The notes: generated from the sequence alone by a model not told the origin. Counted from the first letter of the stretch, positions 24,956 through 34,446 are shown. The stretch is DNA of 64,000 nt from JASBTN01 sp965228805 (GCF_965228805.1 NZ_CBDDIE010000003.1:3100001-3164000), one strand, 5' to 3'. Made by a program: numbers and translations.

Positions 24956-26155
24956 ATGATGCGCGCACGGGACAGATTTACCTTGGACCTGGATCAGCGG
25001 CTGGATGGGCTGCGGGGCGAGGGGCTTTACAAGGCCGAACGCCCCCTGGCCGGGCCGCAAGGCGGCGTTGTCGACTTGGTGGGTGAGGGGCAGACGGTGA
25101 ACCTCTGCGCCAACAACTACCTTGGGTTGGCTGACCACCCGCAACTTGTCAGTTCGGCCAAATCGGCGCTCGATCGTTATGGCTACGGCATGGCCTCGGT
25201 GCGGTTCATCTGCGGCACGCAGGAGGATCACAAGGCGCTGGAGGCGCGGCTGTCCAGCTTCCTGGGCACCGAGGATACGATCCTCTATTCGTCCTGCTTT
25301 GACGCAAATGCCGGCCTGTTCGAGACCCTTCTGGGCCCCGAGGACGCGATCATCTCGGACGCGCTGAACCATGCGTCCATCATTGACGGCGTGCGCCTGT
25401 GCAAGGCGCAGCGGCTGCGCTATGCGAACTCGGACATGGCCGACCTGGAAGACAAGCTGAAGGCCGCCCAGGGCGCGCGCTACCGGCTGATCGCCACCGA
25501 CGGCGTCTTCTCCATGGACGGATATATCGCCAAACTGCCTGAGATCTGCGACCTGGCCGAGAAATACGACGCTATGGTCATGGTCGATGACAGCCACGCG
25601 GTGGGGTTCATGGGCGAGGGCGGGCGCGGCACGCCGGAACATTGTGGGGTGATGGAGCGGGTGGACATTGTCACCGGCACGCTGGGCAAGGCGCTTGGCG
25701 GGGCTTCGGGTGGCTACACCGCCGGGCCTGCGCCGTTGGTCGATTGGCTGAGGCAACGCTCGCGGCCCTACCTGTTCTCCAACGCCCTGGCACCGGTCAT
25801 TACCGCGACCACACTGACCGTGCTGGACATGATCGAACAGGGCGGCGAGTTGCGCGCGCGGCTGTTCCGCAATGCCGGGCATTTCCGCAACCGCATGGGC
25901 GCGCTCGGCTTTGACCTTCTGCCCGGCGAACACCCGATCATCCCGGTCATGCTGCGCGATCCGCAACTGGCCCAGGACATGGCCGCCGCCCTGCATGACC
26001 GTGGCGTCTTCGTCACCGCCTTCTCCTTCCCCGTCGTGCCGATGGGCCAGGACCGCATCCGCACGCAAATGAGCGCGGCGCATGACCTCGACCAACTCGA
26101 CGATGCAATCAACGCTTTCGCCGCCGTGGGCCGCGAATTGGGAGTGATCAGCTGA
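24956..26155 (+). CDS. kbl: Glycine C-acetyltransferase (2-amino-3-ketobutyrate CoA ligase)
   Basis: 399 residues. An AAGGGAG ribosome site at 24945-24951 fits a start at 24956 or 24959 (two ATG in tandem). PLP-dependent alpha-oxoamine synthase motifs are clear: NNYLGLADHP, YGMASVRFICGTQEDHKALE, DALNHASIIDGVRL, FSMDGYIAKLPEI, VDDSHAVGFMGEGGRGTPEH and TGTLGKALGGASGGYTAG with the PLP Lys. It cleaves 2-amino-3-oxobutyrate with CoA to glycine and acetyl-CoA. Its stop overlaps the tdh ATG by one base, a threonine-degradation operon. Confidence 0.96.
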   Translation: MMRARDRFTLDLDQRLDGLRGEGLYKAERPLAGPQGGVVDLVGEGQTVNLCANNYLGLADHPQLVSSAKSALDRYGYGMASVRFICGTQEDHKALEARLSSFLGTEDTILYSSCFDANAGLFETLLGPEDAIISDALNHASIIDGVRLCKAQRLRYANSDMADLEDKLKAAQGARYRLIATDGVFSMDGYIAKLPEICDLAEKYDAMVMVDDSHAVGFMGEGGRGTPEHCGVMERVDIVTGTLGKALGGASGGYTAGPAPLVDWLRQRSRPYLFSNALAPVITATTLTVLDMIEQGGELRARLFRNAGHFRNRMGALGFDLLPGEHPIIPVMLRDPQLAQDMAAALHDRGVFVTAFSFPVVPMGQDRIRTQMSAAHDLDQLDDAINAFAAVGRELGVIS

Positions 26156-27192
26156 TGGACAACATGATGAAGGCGCTGGTGAAGGCCAAGCCCGAGGAAG
26201 GCCTGTGGATGGAACGCGTGCCGGTGCCGGAACCCGGGCCGACCGAAGTGCTGATCAAGGTCAAGAAGAGCGCCATCTGCGGCACGGACGTGCATATCTG
26301 GAACTGGGACGAATGGTCGGCAAAGACTGTGCCCACGCCGATGGTCGTGGGCCACGAGTTCATGGGCGAGATCGTCGAACTGGGGGCGGCGGTGACCGAT
26401 TACCACGTCGGTCAACGCGTGTCCGGTGAAGGCCACGTCACCTGCGGCCATTGCCGCAACTGCCGCGCGGGCAGGGGGCACCTGTGCCGCAACACCCTGG
26501 GTGTGGGCGTGAACCGACCAGGCAGTTTCGCCGAATATGTCTGCCTGCCCGCGCGCAATGTCGTGGCGCTGCCTGATGACGTGCCGGATGAGATCGGAGC
26601 CATTCTGGATCCCTTCGGCAATGCGGTGCACACGGCCTTGAGTTTTGATCTGGTGGGCGAGGATGTGCTGGTGACCGGCGCCGGCCCCATCGGCATCATG
26701 GGCGCGCTGGTCGCTCAGAAGGTGGGCGCGCGCAAGGTCGTGATCACCGACATCGCGCCCTACCGGCTGGACCTGGCCCGGCGCATGGGCGTCGAGCACG
26801 TGGTCGACGTCTCCGCCGTGACCCTGCGCGAAGTGATGAGCGATATCGGCATGACCGAAGGCTTTGACGTGGGTCTCGAAATGTCCGGCGCGCCCGATGC
26901 CATGCGCCAGATGATCGCGCGCATGAACAACGGTGGCAAACTGGCTCTGCTTGGCATTGCGCCCACCGATTTCGCCGTCGACTGGAACCAGGTGATCTTC
27001 AAGATGCTTCAGATCAAGGGCATCTACGGGCGTGAGATGTTTGAAACCTGGTACAAGATGATCGCGCTGATCCAGACCGGGTTGGACCTGTCGGGGCTGA
27101 TTACGCACCGTATCGGCATCGACGAATTTGCCCAGGGCTTTGCCGCCATGCGGTCGGGCATGGCGGGCAAGGTGGTGATGGATTGGGGCTAA
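26155..27192 (+). CDS. tdh: L-threonine 3-dehydrogenase
   Basis: 345 residues, zinc-dependent MDR fold. The catalytic zinc site has CGTDVHIWNWDEW, and the structural zinc lobe has CGHCRNCRAGRGHLC. NAD binding is seen at VTGAGPIGIMGALVAQ. The C-terminal part carries GIYGREMFETWYKM, a Tdh signature. It oxidises L-threonine to 2-amino-3-oxobutyrate, which Kbl upstream then cleaves. The one-base overlap with kbl (TGATG) supports coupled translation. Confidence 0.96.
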   Translation: MDNMMKALVKAKPEEGLWMERVPVPEPGPTEVLIKVKKSAICGTDVHIWNWDEWSAKTVPTPMVVGHEFMGEIVELGAAVTDYHVGQRVSGEGHVTCGHCRNCRAGRGHLCRNTLGVGVNRPGSFAEYVCLPARNVVALPDDVPDEIGAILDPFGNAVHTALSFDLVGEDVLVTGAGPIGIMGALVAQKVGARKVVITDIAPYRLDLARRMGVEHVVDVSAVTLREVMSDIGMTEGFDVGLEMSGAPDAMRQMIARMNNGGKLALLGIAPTDFAVDWNQVIFKMLQIKGIYGREMFETWYKMIALIQTGLDLSGLITHRIGIDEFAQGFAAMRSGMAGKVVMDWG

Positions 27193-27507
27193 TTCCCCTT
27201 TCCAAGCAGCTGTAAATACTCCAAGAAACTCGGCCTCCCGCGGCGGGAAGGGCTTTGTTGCGGCCATTAACGAGGTCGCAATACCTGCTGGTCTATCGTG
27301 GCCCGAGCCAACCCGAATTGCGCCCGTTTGCGGGCGAGGAGGAGATCTTGATCACAGCGTCAGCCAAGGCCGTTTGCCGCCTTCACCAATGGGCCGTTCC
27401 GGCGCCCGGTGACCGCGCGGTTCAACCGGCTGCCCAACCGGCAGGCAAGTGATCCGATCCACCTTCCCACAACCCGCCCGACGGCAAACAGAAGAGGCAC
27501 ATTGACC
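27193..27507. other. Gene-free region upstream of the chemotaxis receptor
   Basis: About 315 bases with no supported gene. It should hold the tdh terminator and the receptor promoter, but I see no strong hairpin with a T-run or clear promoter boxes. A TTAACGAGG element at about 27267 resembles the one before DUF3572 (4115-4123). A frame reading into the receptor from 27409 is rejected in favour of the ATG at 27508. Confidence 0.35.
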
Positions 27508-30162
27508 ATGACCACGGCCCCCGAGACCACGGCCCCCGAAACCGCGAAGCGCCGCTTCTCTCTGAACACGGTTTTCGTCAAGAATGCACTGGTGATCGCC
27601 ATTGGCGCGGCGCTCTTCGCCGCCTCGCTGGCCTTCCTGTCCTTCCGCTCCTCGAACCAGATTGTCGATGACACGATGGCCCATCAGGCGGAAGAGATGA
27701 CAGCCTTCACAGCGGAGGTGCTGGTGGGCTCGTTCCAGATGTCCAATGCGAATGGGATCAAGCTGCGAATCGGAGATCTGGTCGAACGGGAAAATTCGGA
27801 AACGCTCTACGGGCTTGCGCTGTCCAAGAACGGGTTGAAGCTGATTGCCATGGGGCAGGAGGACAAGACCGACCTGGAGGCCTTGCAGGCCCTGGCGGAA
27901 CGGGCGCTGGAAACCGGTACGGTTCAAGCCTCTGCCGATGGTCTCTACCGGGCCCATCCCGTCAATCCGCGGGGCACTGACAAGGTGCTCGGCGTGCTGG
28001 CCCTGGCCTGGACCGCCGATCATCTGCATCAGCGCGCCCTGGGTCAGCAGATGCAGGCCCTGGCGATCTCGGGTCTGTTGTTCCTGACCGCCCTGGTGGC
28101 CATCGTCGTGATCTTCCGTTTCATGGTGTCCCGTCCCCTGGGCCGCCTGGCCGAGGCGATCCAGCGGATCATGGGCGAGGATTACAAGACCCCGGTCCAG
28201 GGCACCGCGCGCGGTGACGAGTTTGGCCTGATCGCCCGCACGCTCGAGAAATTCGCGCGCAAGCTGGATGACGGCGCCAAGGCGGCCTTTGAAAACAAGT
28301 TCCGCGGCACTGCCTTCGAAGGCTCCTCCGCCTGTATCATGATGGCGGATGCGGATATGGTGATCACCTCGATCAACCCGGCTCTGGAGAAGGTGCTCGA
28401 TGACCACCTGGCCGAGTTTCGCAAGGTCGCCAGTGACTTCTCGCCGGACAACATTGTCGGTTCGAACATGGATTTCTACCACCCGCCGGCGATGCGTGAA
28501 CGGGTGCGCACCATGCTGCAGGATCCTGCGAACCTGCCCTATCACGCGGCCATTGCCGTTGGAGAAGGCCGTTTCTCTTTGGATATCAACATGGTGCGGG
28601 ACGAAGATGGCACCGTAATGGGCTATGTCGTCGAATGGATCGACGAGACCGAGACCTATCTGAATCGCGCGATCCTGAACGCGATCGATGCCAACCAGGT
28701 CAAGGCGGAATTCCAGATGACCGGCGAACTCATTACGGCCAATGCGCGGTTCTGTGACATGATGGAACGCGATGAAACGGCGCTGGTCGGCCTCAAGGGC
28801 GACGAGGTGTTTCGCTTCAACTCGAAACTGGCGCAGGAACGTGGCGCGGTGTTCGACCAGTTGCGCGAGGGCGAATCCGTCTACGGGCGTTTCGACCTGC
28901 CCCGTGCGGATGGAACCATGGCCGTTGTTGATGGCGGCTTCTCGCCCGTGGTCGATGTAAACGGCAAGGCTTTGCGGATTGTGCTTTTGGGCAATGACGT
29001 TACGGATGCGCGTCGTGAGATTGAGGCGGCGGAGGCGCAGCGGGCGGAGATGGAGGCGGCGCAGACCCAGGTGGTTGACGCGCTGCGCGTCGGGCTCGGG
29101 CAGCTGTCGGATGGTGATCTGACCGCGCGGATCGATGCGGCCTTCAGTGCCGATTACGAACAGCTGCGGCTCGATTTCAACCAGGCGGTCGACAAGCTCC
29201 TGGGGGCGATGCGCGGGGTGATCGAGAACGCGGGCCTGATCAATGGTGAGGCGTCGGAGATCTCGAACGCCGCCGACGACCTGTCCCACCGCACCGAAAA
29301 ACAGGCCGCCACGCTGGAGGAAACCGCCTCGGCGCTGGACGAGCTGACCAGTTCGGTGCGCTCGGCGGCCGATGGTGCGACCCATGCCAACGAGGTGGTG
29401 GAAGGGGCGCGCAAGAATGCCGAGGCTTCCGGTGAGGTGGTGCGCGAGGCGGTCGGCGCGATGGGCGAGATCGAAAGCTCGTCCAAGCAGATCTCGAAGA
29501 TCACCGGCGTGATCGACGACATTGCCTTCCAGACCAACCTCTTGGCGCTGAACGCGGGCGTCGAGGCGGCCCGCGCGGGCGAGGCCGGGCGCGGCTTTGC
29601 GGTGGTGGCCTCCGAGGTGCGGGCGCTGGCGCAGCGCAGCTCGGACGCGGCGCGCGAGATCAATGAGCTGATCTCGGCCTCCGGCGGCCATGTGAAACGC
29701 GGGGTTGAGCTGGTTGACCAGGCCGGTTCGGCCCTGGCGGGCATCGTCGACAGCGTGACCGAGATCAGCCGCAACGTGTCGGAGATCGCCGTGTCGGCGC
29801 GCGAGCAGAGCTCCGGCCTGGCCGAGATCAACGCGGCGGTGAACCAGCTGGACCAGGTGACCCAGCAGAATGCGGCCATGTTCGAGGAAACCACGGCCGC
29901 GAGCCATGCGTTGACCCGCGAGGCGGAAACGCTGACCCAGACCATGGCGCGGTTCCGCACCGGCGAAGACATACAGGCCAGCGCCGAAGTGGTTACGCCC
30001 GCCGCCTTCACCAGCCGCCGCGACCTGGCCGAGGCCGCCCCGGCGCCCCAACCTCCGGCCCCGGTCCAGGCAATCACCGCCACCGCCGCCGCCGCCGCCG
30101 CTTCGGCCCCGGTCGAAGACCAGATCGAAGACGACGCCGACGACGGATGGGACGACTTCTGA
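27508..30162 (+). CDS. Methyl-accepting chemotaxis protein
   Basis: 884 residues from the ATG at 27508 (GAAGAGG upstream). Layout: short cytoplasmic start, TM1 (~28-48), a ~120-residue periplasmic part, TM2 (~190-212), HAMP (RPLGRLAEAIQRIMGEDYKTPV), then two PAS-like regions (SACIMMADADMVITSINPALEKVL and a second at ~390-500), a second HAMP-like segment and the signalling domain with the hairpin tip AFQTNLLALNAGVEAARAGEAGRGFAVVASEVRALAQRS. The tail is long, Ala/Pro-rich and acidic, ending GWDDF, like the aromatic-acidic pentapeptide that tethers CheR/CheB. It is followed by cheB and cheD. The ligand is not evident. Confidence 0.95.
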   Translation: MTTAPETTAPETAKRRFSLNTVFVKNALVIAIGAALFAASLAFLSFRSSNQIVDDTMAHQAEEMTAFTAEVLVGSFQMSNANGIKLRIGDLVERENSETLYGLALSKNGLKLIAMGQEDKTDLEALQALAERALETGTVQASADGLYRAHPVNPRGTDKVLGVLALAWTADHLHQRALGQQMQALAISGLLFLTALVAIVVIFRFMVSRPLGRLAEAIQRIMGEDYKTPVQGTARGDEFGLIARTLEKFARKLDDGAKAAFENKFRGTAFEGSSACIMMADADMVITSINPALEKVLDDHLAEFRKVASDFSPDNIVGSNMDFYHPPAMRERVRTMLQDPANLPYHAAIAVGEGRFSLDINMVRDEDGTVMGYVVEWIDETETYLNRAILNAIDANQVKAEFQMTGELITANARFCDMMERDETALVGLKGDEVFRFNSKLAQERGAVFDQLREGESVYGRFDLPRADGTMAVVDGGFSPVVDVNGKALRIVLLGNDVTDARREIEAAEAQRAEMEAAQTQVVDALRVGLGQLSDGDLTARIDAAFSADYEQLRLDFNQAVDKLLGAMRGVIENAGLINGEASEISNAADDLSHRTEKQAATLEETASALDELTSSVRSAADGATHANEVVEGARKNAEASGEVVREAVGAMGEIESSSKQISKITGVIDDIAFQTNLLALNAGVEAARAGEAGRGFAVVASEVRALAQRSSDAAREINELISASGGHVKRGVELVDQAGSALAGIVDSVTEISRNVSEIAVSAREQSSGLAEINAAVNQLDQVTQQNAAMFEETTAASHALTREAETLTQTMARFRTGEDIQASAEVVTPAAFTSRRDLAEAAPAPQPPAPVQAITATAAAAAASAPVEDQIEDDADDGWDDF

Positions 30163-30197
30163 CGGTGTGAGTTCGAACGCCAGGCAATGAGGCACAG

Positions 30198-31235
30198 ATG
30201 CAAGAGACGACACGGGTTCTGATTGTGGATGACAGCGCCAGCATGCGCCGACTGATCCGTTTGGGCATCGAAACCGATCCCCGGATCGAGGTCATCGCCG
30301 AAGCCAGCTCAGCCCGCGAAGCTCGCGAAGCGGTTAAGGTGCATGAGCCCGATGTCATGACCCTGGACATCATGATGCCGGAGATGGATGGGCTCGAATT
30401 TCTGCGTCGCCTGATGCGGGCGCGCCCAATGCCGGTGCTTATGCTCTCCTCCCTGACCGGAAAGGGCAGTGAAGAAGCGGTGCGCGCCCTGTCTCTTGGT
30501 GCGGTGGACTGTCTTGAAAAGCCGCGGTTCGGTTCAGCGGGCAAGCTCTACAAGCAACTTGCCGAGATGCTGGTTGTAGCCGCCAAGGCTCAAGTGCGGG
30601 GAGGGCGCCGTCGTCTGCCAACCATGCCGAGCATCCGTAAGGTCCAGGAGTGGCAGGATAAAATGGTCGTCGTCGGCGCGTCGACCGGCGGTGTGGAAGC
30701 GCTGGAGGAAATGCTGTCTGCCTTTCCCCGCGATTGCCCTCCGACCTTGATCACGCAGCACATGCCGGCACATTTCCTGGTGAATTTCGCCGCACGATTG
30801 AATGGCTGCTGCGCGCCGGAAATCTGCCTCGCGCGCGATGGAGCGCAGCTCCGGCAAGGGCTGGTCATGATCGCTCCGGGGGGGGAAACCCATATGGAAC
30901 TCTCTGCGGATGGTCGCAGGGTCGAGCTTCGCAAGGGGCCGAAGATGACCGGGCATCGCCCCTCTGTTGATGCATTGTTTCGCTCCGCTGTCGCGCAAGC
31001 CCCACGCGTGGTCTCGGTCCTATTGACCGGCATGGGGTCGGATGGCGCACAAGGCATGCTCGCGTTGAAGAAGGCAGGCGCGTTCTGCATCGCGCAAAAT
31101 GAGGCGAGCTCCGTCGTCTACGGTATGCCGCGCGTTGCCCGTGACCTGGGGGCAGTGGACATATCCTTGCCCTTGTCCGAAATCGCGCCACGGGTCCTCA
31201 AGGAAATCGCTCTGAATACGGAGGTTGGCGCATGA
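30198..31235 (+). CDS. cheB: Chemotaxis protein-glutamate methylesterase/deamidase
   Basis: 345 residues. An N-terminal receiver (DDSASMRRL, phospho-Asp57 in TLDIMMPEMDG, Lys109 in CLEKPRFG) is joined to a C-terminal esterase with the catalytic Ser162 in VVVGASTGGVEAL, His in LITQHMPAHF and Asp in LLTGMGSDGAQGM. It removes methyl groups from receptor glutamates. It overlaps cheD by 4 bases (ATGA) and follows the receptor by 35 bases. Confidence 0.97.
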   Translation: MQETTRVLIVDDSASMRRLIRLGIETDPRIEVIAEASSAREAREAVKVHEPDVMTLDIMMPEMDGLEFLRRLMRARPMPVLMLSSLTGKGSEEAVRALSLGAVDCLEKPRFGSAGKLYKQLAEMLVVAAKAQVRGGRRRLPTMPSIRKVQEWQDKMVVVGASTGGVEALEEMLSAFPRDCPPTLITQHMPAHFLVNFAARLNGCCAPEICLARDGAQLRQGLVMIAPGGETHMELSADGRRVELRKGPKMTGHRPSVDALFRSAVAQAPRVVSVLLTGMGSDGAQGMLALKKAGAFCIAQNEASSVVYGMPRVARDLGAVDISLPLSEIAPRVLKEIALNTEVGA

Positions 31236-31762
31236 ATGCCCTGGGCGGCTCCCCCGACCGCATCCAACGCACCTATATCAGCCAGGGCGAGCACGCCATC
31301 TGCGCGGGCCCAGACCAGGTGATTGCCACCTTGCTCGGATCCTGCGTTTCGGCTTGCCTGTGGGATCCGATGGCCGGGATCGGCGGGATGAACCATGTGC
31401 TGTTCGTTGATGAAAAGGCCAATGCGGCCCAGGTGTTCGGTCATGGTGTCAACGGTATGGAGTTGCTGATCAACGGTCTGCTCCAACAGGGGGCTGATCG
31501 TTTCAATCTGAAAGCCAAGGTTTTTGGCGGCGCGCGCATGATAGAAGGCTTGTCCGATGCCGGCCTGCGCAATGGGCAGTTCGTGATCGATTTTCTGACC
31601 CGTGAAGGCATCCCTCATGTCGGCGGAGATCTAGGAGGGACCAAGGCGCGGCGGCTGGAATTCTGGCCTGGCACGGGACGCGCACGGATGAAACTCGTGG
31701 CCAAACCGGTGCGCGTTGAAAAGCAGAAGGTCGAGCAGACCAACGACATCGAGCTCTTCTAA
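31232..31762 (+). CDS. cheD: Chemoreceptor glutamine deamidase
   Basis: 176 residues. The CheD catalytic triad region is visible: VIATLLGSCVSACLWDP (Cys) and GGMNHVLFVD (His), then GVNGMELLINGLLQQGADRFNLKAKVFGGARMI. It converts receptor glutamines to glutamates and can interact with phosphatases in other species. It is the last gene of the plus-strand arm, converging on the minus-strand arm after a ~490-base gap. Confidence 0.96.
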   Translation: MNALGGSPDRIQRTYISQGEHAICAGPDQVIATLLGSCVSACLWDPMAGIGGMNHVLFVDEKANAAQVFGHGVNGMELLINGLLQQGADRFNLKAKVFGGARMIEGLSDAGLRNGQFVIDFLTREGIPHVGGDLGGTKARRLEFWPGTGRARMKLVAKPVRVEKQKVEQTNDIELF

Positions 31763-32255
31763 GCAGGACGCCGCCCGACGGGCTGATGCCTCCTCATGTG
31801 GTCCGAATGGAAAGCCGGGATCCGGTGTGCAGTGCCAGGGCTCTGGCGATGATCGTCGCGCGACCTGTTGCCCTCAAACACGGCATAGAGCGAATGGCAC
31901 GCCTGCTTGCCGCACGCCTGGAACTCTATGCTCTTTCCTTTGGTGCGTGAGCGGCTCATGACGAGACATTTCGGTGTGCCTTTTCCTGGTTTCTGCGCCT
32001 CACTCGCGATCATGCGTTTGAATCACGCCATCACACGCTTGCGCCGGGCGTACTGGAAGCGGAGTGCGTTGGTGTTTTCACTTTGGTGCCAATCGGGACG
32101 CCCACGCGGCGCCCGGTGATGGCGTTAGAGGATTGAAGGCGTGGTACTCTTGTGGCGCGCAGGGGGGGAATAGAAATCGTGCCGTCTCAAATCACTGGTT
32201 CAAAGGCGAGACGAAAATCAGGTCTGAACTGCGTAGGGCATAAAATGCCCTGTGA
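31763..32255. other. Gene-free convergent gap in the chemotaxis cluster
   Basis: About 490 bases between the end of cheD and the end of the unknown minus-strand gene. No gene is supported. A minus-strand frame (31759-32013) includes a Cys pair (FQACGKQACHSLYAVFEGN) but has no ribosome site or recognisable family, and a plus-strand frame (31907-32119) looks random. AGGGCAT/ATGCCCT (32235-32251) is a small hairpin that may end the minus-strand operon. Confidence 0.4.
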
Positions 32256-32648
32256 TTACAACCAGGTGATGTCGTTTGGTTCCTCTGGCCCGGTGTCTGG
32301 AGACAGCTCATCAATCTCGGCGTTGAACATGCGTTGGCGCAGGGACGGCAGCCGCATGGCCCCCAGTGCCGCAGAGGCGTCGAAGACAAGCTCGGGTCCT
32401 TCTCCTGCGGCGGTTTCCAGCAGACAGGCAAGATCCGCAAGGGTCTGCTGCAGCCGATCAATGTCCTGCAGAACATGCATTTCCGTGACCAGGTCCGGAT
32501 GCGCGCTTTTCTCGAGCAGCCGTGAAATGACCCACTGGAGCTCCGTGCAGGCGCGCACTGAATTGGCCAACTCCTCGGAACTGCGTCCGAGAAGGTGGCC
32601 CATGGTCATTTCAGCCGGTTTTGCCCTGTCGTCGCATTGCGGTCGCAT
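32256..32648 (-). CDS. Uncharacterised protein at the end of the che operon
   Basis: 130 residues from the ATG at 32648 (TGGAGGG upstream, overlapping the end of the cheY gene). Predicted helical, with AEMTMGHLLGRSSEELANSVRACTELQWVISRLLE, VTEMHVLQDIDRLQQTLADLACLLETAAG and a C-terminal DELSPDTGPEEPNDITWL. The long amphipathic helices and the position next to cheY suggest a chemotaxis adaptor or phosphatase-like role (CheZ/CheT place), but no CheZ catalytic motif is visible. Function is unknown. Confidence 0.65.
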   Translation of the reverse strand: MRPQCDDRAKPAEMTMGHLLGRSSEELANSVRACTELQWVISRLLEKSAHPDLVTEMHVLQDIDRLQQTLADLACLLETAAGEGPELVFDASAALGAMRLPSLRQRMFNAEIDELSPDTGPEEPNDITWL

Positions 32649-32662
32649 GGAACGCCCTCCAG

Positions 32663-33049
32663 TCACAGGCGCCCGACAATGGCTTCGATCGCTTTGCGAA
32701 GCTCATCAGGCTGGAAGGGCTTTTTCAGAAAGTTGTTCATTCCGAGCTGCTTGCCATGCTCGATAATCTCCCGATCCGCCTTACCCGTGATCAAAAGGAA
32801 CCCGACACCGCGCGTTTGAGGGGCGGACCGTAGGGCATGAAGCAGTTGCAGGCCATTCATCCCCGGCATGTTCATGTCGGAAATGACCAGGTGGACCGGC
32901 CAGGCGGCAATCTTTTGCAGCGCGCTGGGGCCGTCAGCCGCGCTTTCCACCTGGCGCACCCCGAAACCGTCGAGCGCTTGAGTGATCAGGCCACGGCTGG
33001 TGGACATGTCGTCCACAACGATTGTTCTGAGTTGGTCACGAAGTGCCAT
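32663..33049 (-). CDS. cheY: CheY-like response regulator (second copy)
   Basis: 128 residues, a stand-alone receiver domain. The acidic pair DD (in RTIVVDDMSTSRG), phospho-Asp58 (LVISDMNMPGMNG), Thr (LLITGKAD) and Lys (NFLKKPFQPDEL) are all present. It lies between cheR and the uncharacterised gene. Alphaproteobacteria often have two CheY proteins, one acting at the motor and one as a phosphate sink; which role this has cannot be told. Confidence 0.95.
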   Translation of the reverse strand: MALRDQLRTIVVDDMSTSRGLITQALDGFGVRQVESAADGPSALQKIAAWPVHLVISDMNMPGMNGLQLLHALRSAPQTRGVGFLLITGKADREIIEHGKQLGMNNFLKKPFQPDELRKAIEAIVGRL

Positions 33050-33061
33050 GGGGCAGTCCTT

Positions 33062-33961
33062 TCAGGTGCAGGAGGGCAAAGGGGATGCAGCAGCGGGGTG
33101 GTCGCTGCGCTGGTAGGCGGTGACGCCACGGTTGTGAAACAGGTTCAGGCAGGTTTCCGAGACGCGCTCCGAGTGGCCCAGAAACATCCAGGCATCAGGG
33201 TGGAGCGCGCCTGCGAAACGGTGCCAGAGCCGTGTCTGAGTATCCGCGTCGAAATAGATCACGACATTGCGGCAGAAAATGACGTCGAACTTGCCACCCA
33301 TCGGCCATTTGTGCAGCAGGTTGAGTTCGCGAAAGACCACCAGGGATTTCAGTTTCTGCGAAATGACATGATGGCTTGGGTCCTGGGGGCAGGGGGTGAA
33401 ATACGCCTGACGATGCGCGTCGCCAAGGCCGGACATCATGCGTTCGTGGTAGCGTCCCGCGCGCCCGAAGGCCACGACCTTCGGGTCGATGTCGGTCGCA
33501 AGGATGCGAAAATCCGCATTCGCGGGCAAGGGGCCTGCCTCTAGGAAGGACATGGCAAGGGAATAGGGTTCCTGACCGTTCGAGCATCCGGCGGACCAGA
33601 AGCGTACGCGGTCGCCTTGGGCCAGACGCTTGCGAAGCTCGGGAAACACTTCCTCCTGAAGGCGGGTGAAGTGGTGATCCTCACGAAAGAAATGCGACAC
33701 ATTCGTAGTCAGCGCCGAGATCATCTCGCGCCGTTCGGCCTGACCTGCGTCGCTTTCGACCAGCGCCGTGTACTCGTCATAGCTGCCGATCCTCAGCGCC
33801 CGCAAACGGCGGGCCAGCCGGGTCCGGACCATGGCCGATTTGGACGGCGCAATGGCCAGACCGGCCTCGCGATGTGCCAATGCGGCCAGTCGGTCGAAGG
33901 CGGCCTGCTCTAGCGGCGGGCCGGCAATCGCCGATGGTCTGGAGGGGGACAGGTCGTTCAC
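33062..33961 (-). CDS. cheR: Chemotaxis protein methyltransferase
   Basis: 299 residues. The N-terminal helical domain (FDRLAALAHREAGLAIAPSKSAMVRTRLARRLRAL) and SAM domain (RVRFWSAGCSNGQEPYSLAMSFLE, ILATDIDPKVVAFGRAGRY, FDVIFCRNVVIYFD) are clear. It methylates receptor glutamates. It overlaps cheW by 4 bases and carries FLGHSERV near the C-terminus as in other CheR proteins. Confidence 0.96.
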   Translation of the reverse strand: MNDLSPSRPSAIAGPPLEQAAFDRLAALAHREAGLAIAPSKSAMVRTRLARRLRALRIGSYDEYTALVESDAGQAERREMISALTTNVSHFFREDHHFTRLQEEVFPELRKRLAQGDRVRFWSAGCSNGQEPYSLAMSFLEAGPLPANADFRILATDIDPKVVAFGRAGRYHERMMSGLGDAHRQAYFTPCPQDPSHHVISQKLKSLVVFRELNLLHKWPMGGKFDVIFCRNVVIYFDADTQTRLWHRFAGALHPDAWMFLGHSERVSETCLNLFHNRGVTAYQRSDHPAAASPLPSCT

Positions 33962-34446
33962 GCGGCTTCCTCGTTTGCAGGCGGCAGGACCGAATTCAGG
34001 TCGAGAATACGGATCATGCGCCCGTCCACGATGGTCAGGGCCGAGACGAAATTGCGTTCGTTGTCGGCAGGCATTTCCGGCGGCGGCTGCATGTCCTCTT
34101 CGGGGATGGCCAGGATGTCCGAGACCGCATCGACCATGAGGCCGACGGTGCGCTCTTCGACGGCGACGACGATGATCACATTTCGATCACTGTCGACCTC
34201 GGTGTTCATGCCCAGGCGTTTGGACAGATCCATGATCGGCAGAACCGTGCCACGCAGGTTGATCACGCCGCGCACGTAGTCCGGTGAATGAGGCAGGGAT
34301 GTCGCCGTGGCGCCGCCCCGGATCTCGCGCACCGACATGATGTCGACCGAGTAATCTTGCCCGCCGACCAGGAAGGAAAGGAGTTCGGTTTCCGTGCCGT
34401 CTTTCTGCTTGTCAATCTGTTTGCCAGCGTCCGTCATCTTGATCAT
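33958..34446 (-). CDS. cheW: Chemotaxis coupling protein
   Basis: 162 residues with the CheW fold: FLVGGQDYSVDIMSVREIRGG, DYVRGVINLRGTVLPIMDLSKRLG and TVGLMVDAVSDILAIPEEDMQPPPE. It links receptors to CheA. It overlaps both cheA and cheR by 4 bases, so the three are translated as a coupled unit. Confidence 0.97.
   Translation of the reverse strand: MIKMTDAGKQIDKQKDGTETELLSFLVGGQDYSVDIMSVREIRGGATATSLPHSPDYVRGVINLRGTVLPIMDLSKRLGMNTEVDSDRNVIIVVAVEERTVGLMVDAVSDILAIPEEDMQPPPEMPADNERNFVSALTIVDGRMIRILDLNSVLPPANEEAA

Noticed and set aside
24812..26095. Upstream extension of the nnrU frame
   Set aside because: It lies opposite kbl and would add over 400 residues without any domain; the ATG at 24811 has a good ribosome site.
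31759..32013. 84-codon minus-strand frame with two Cys
   Set aside because: No ribosome site, no family match and the composition looks random; listed only as content of the gap.
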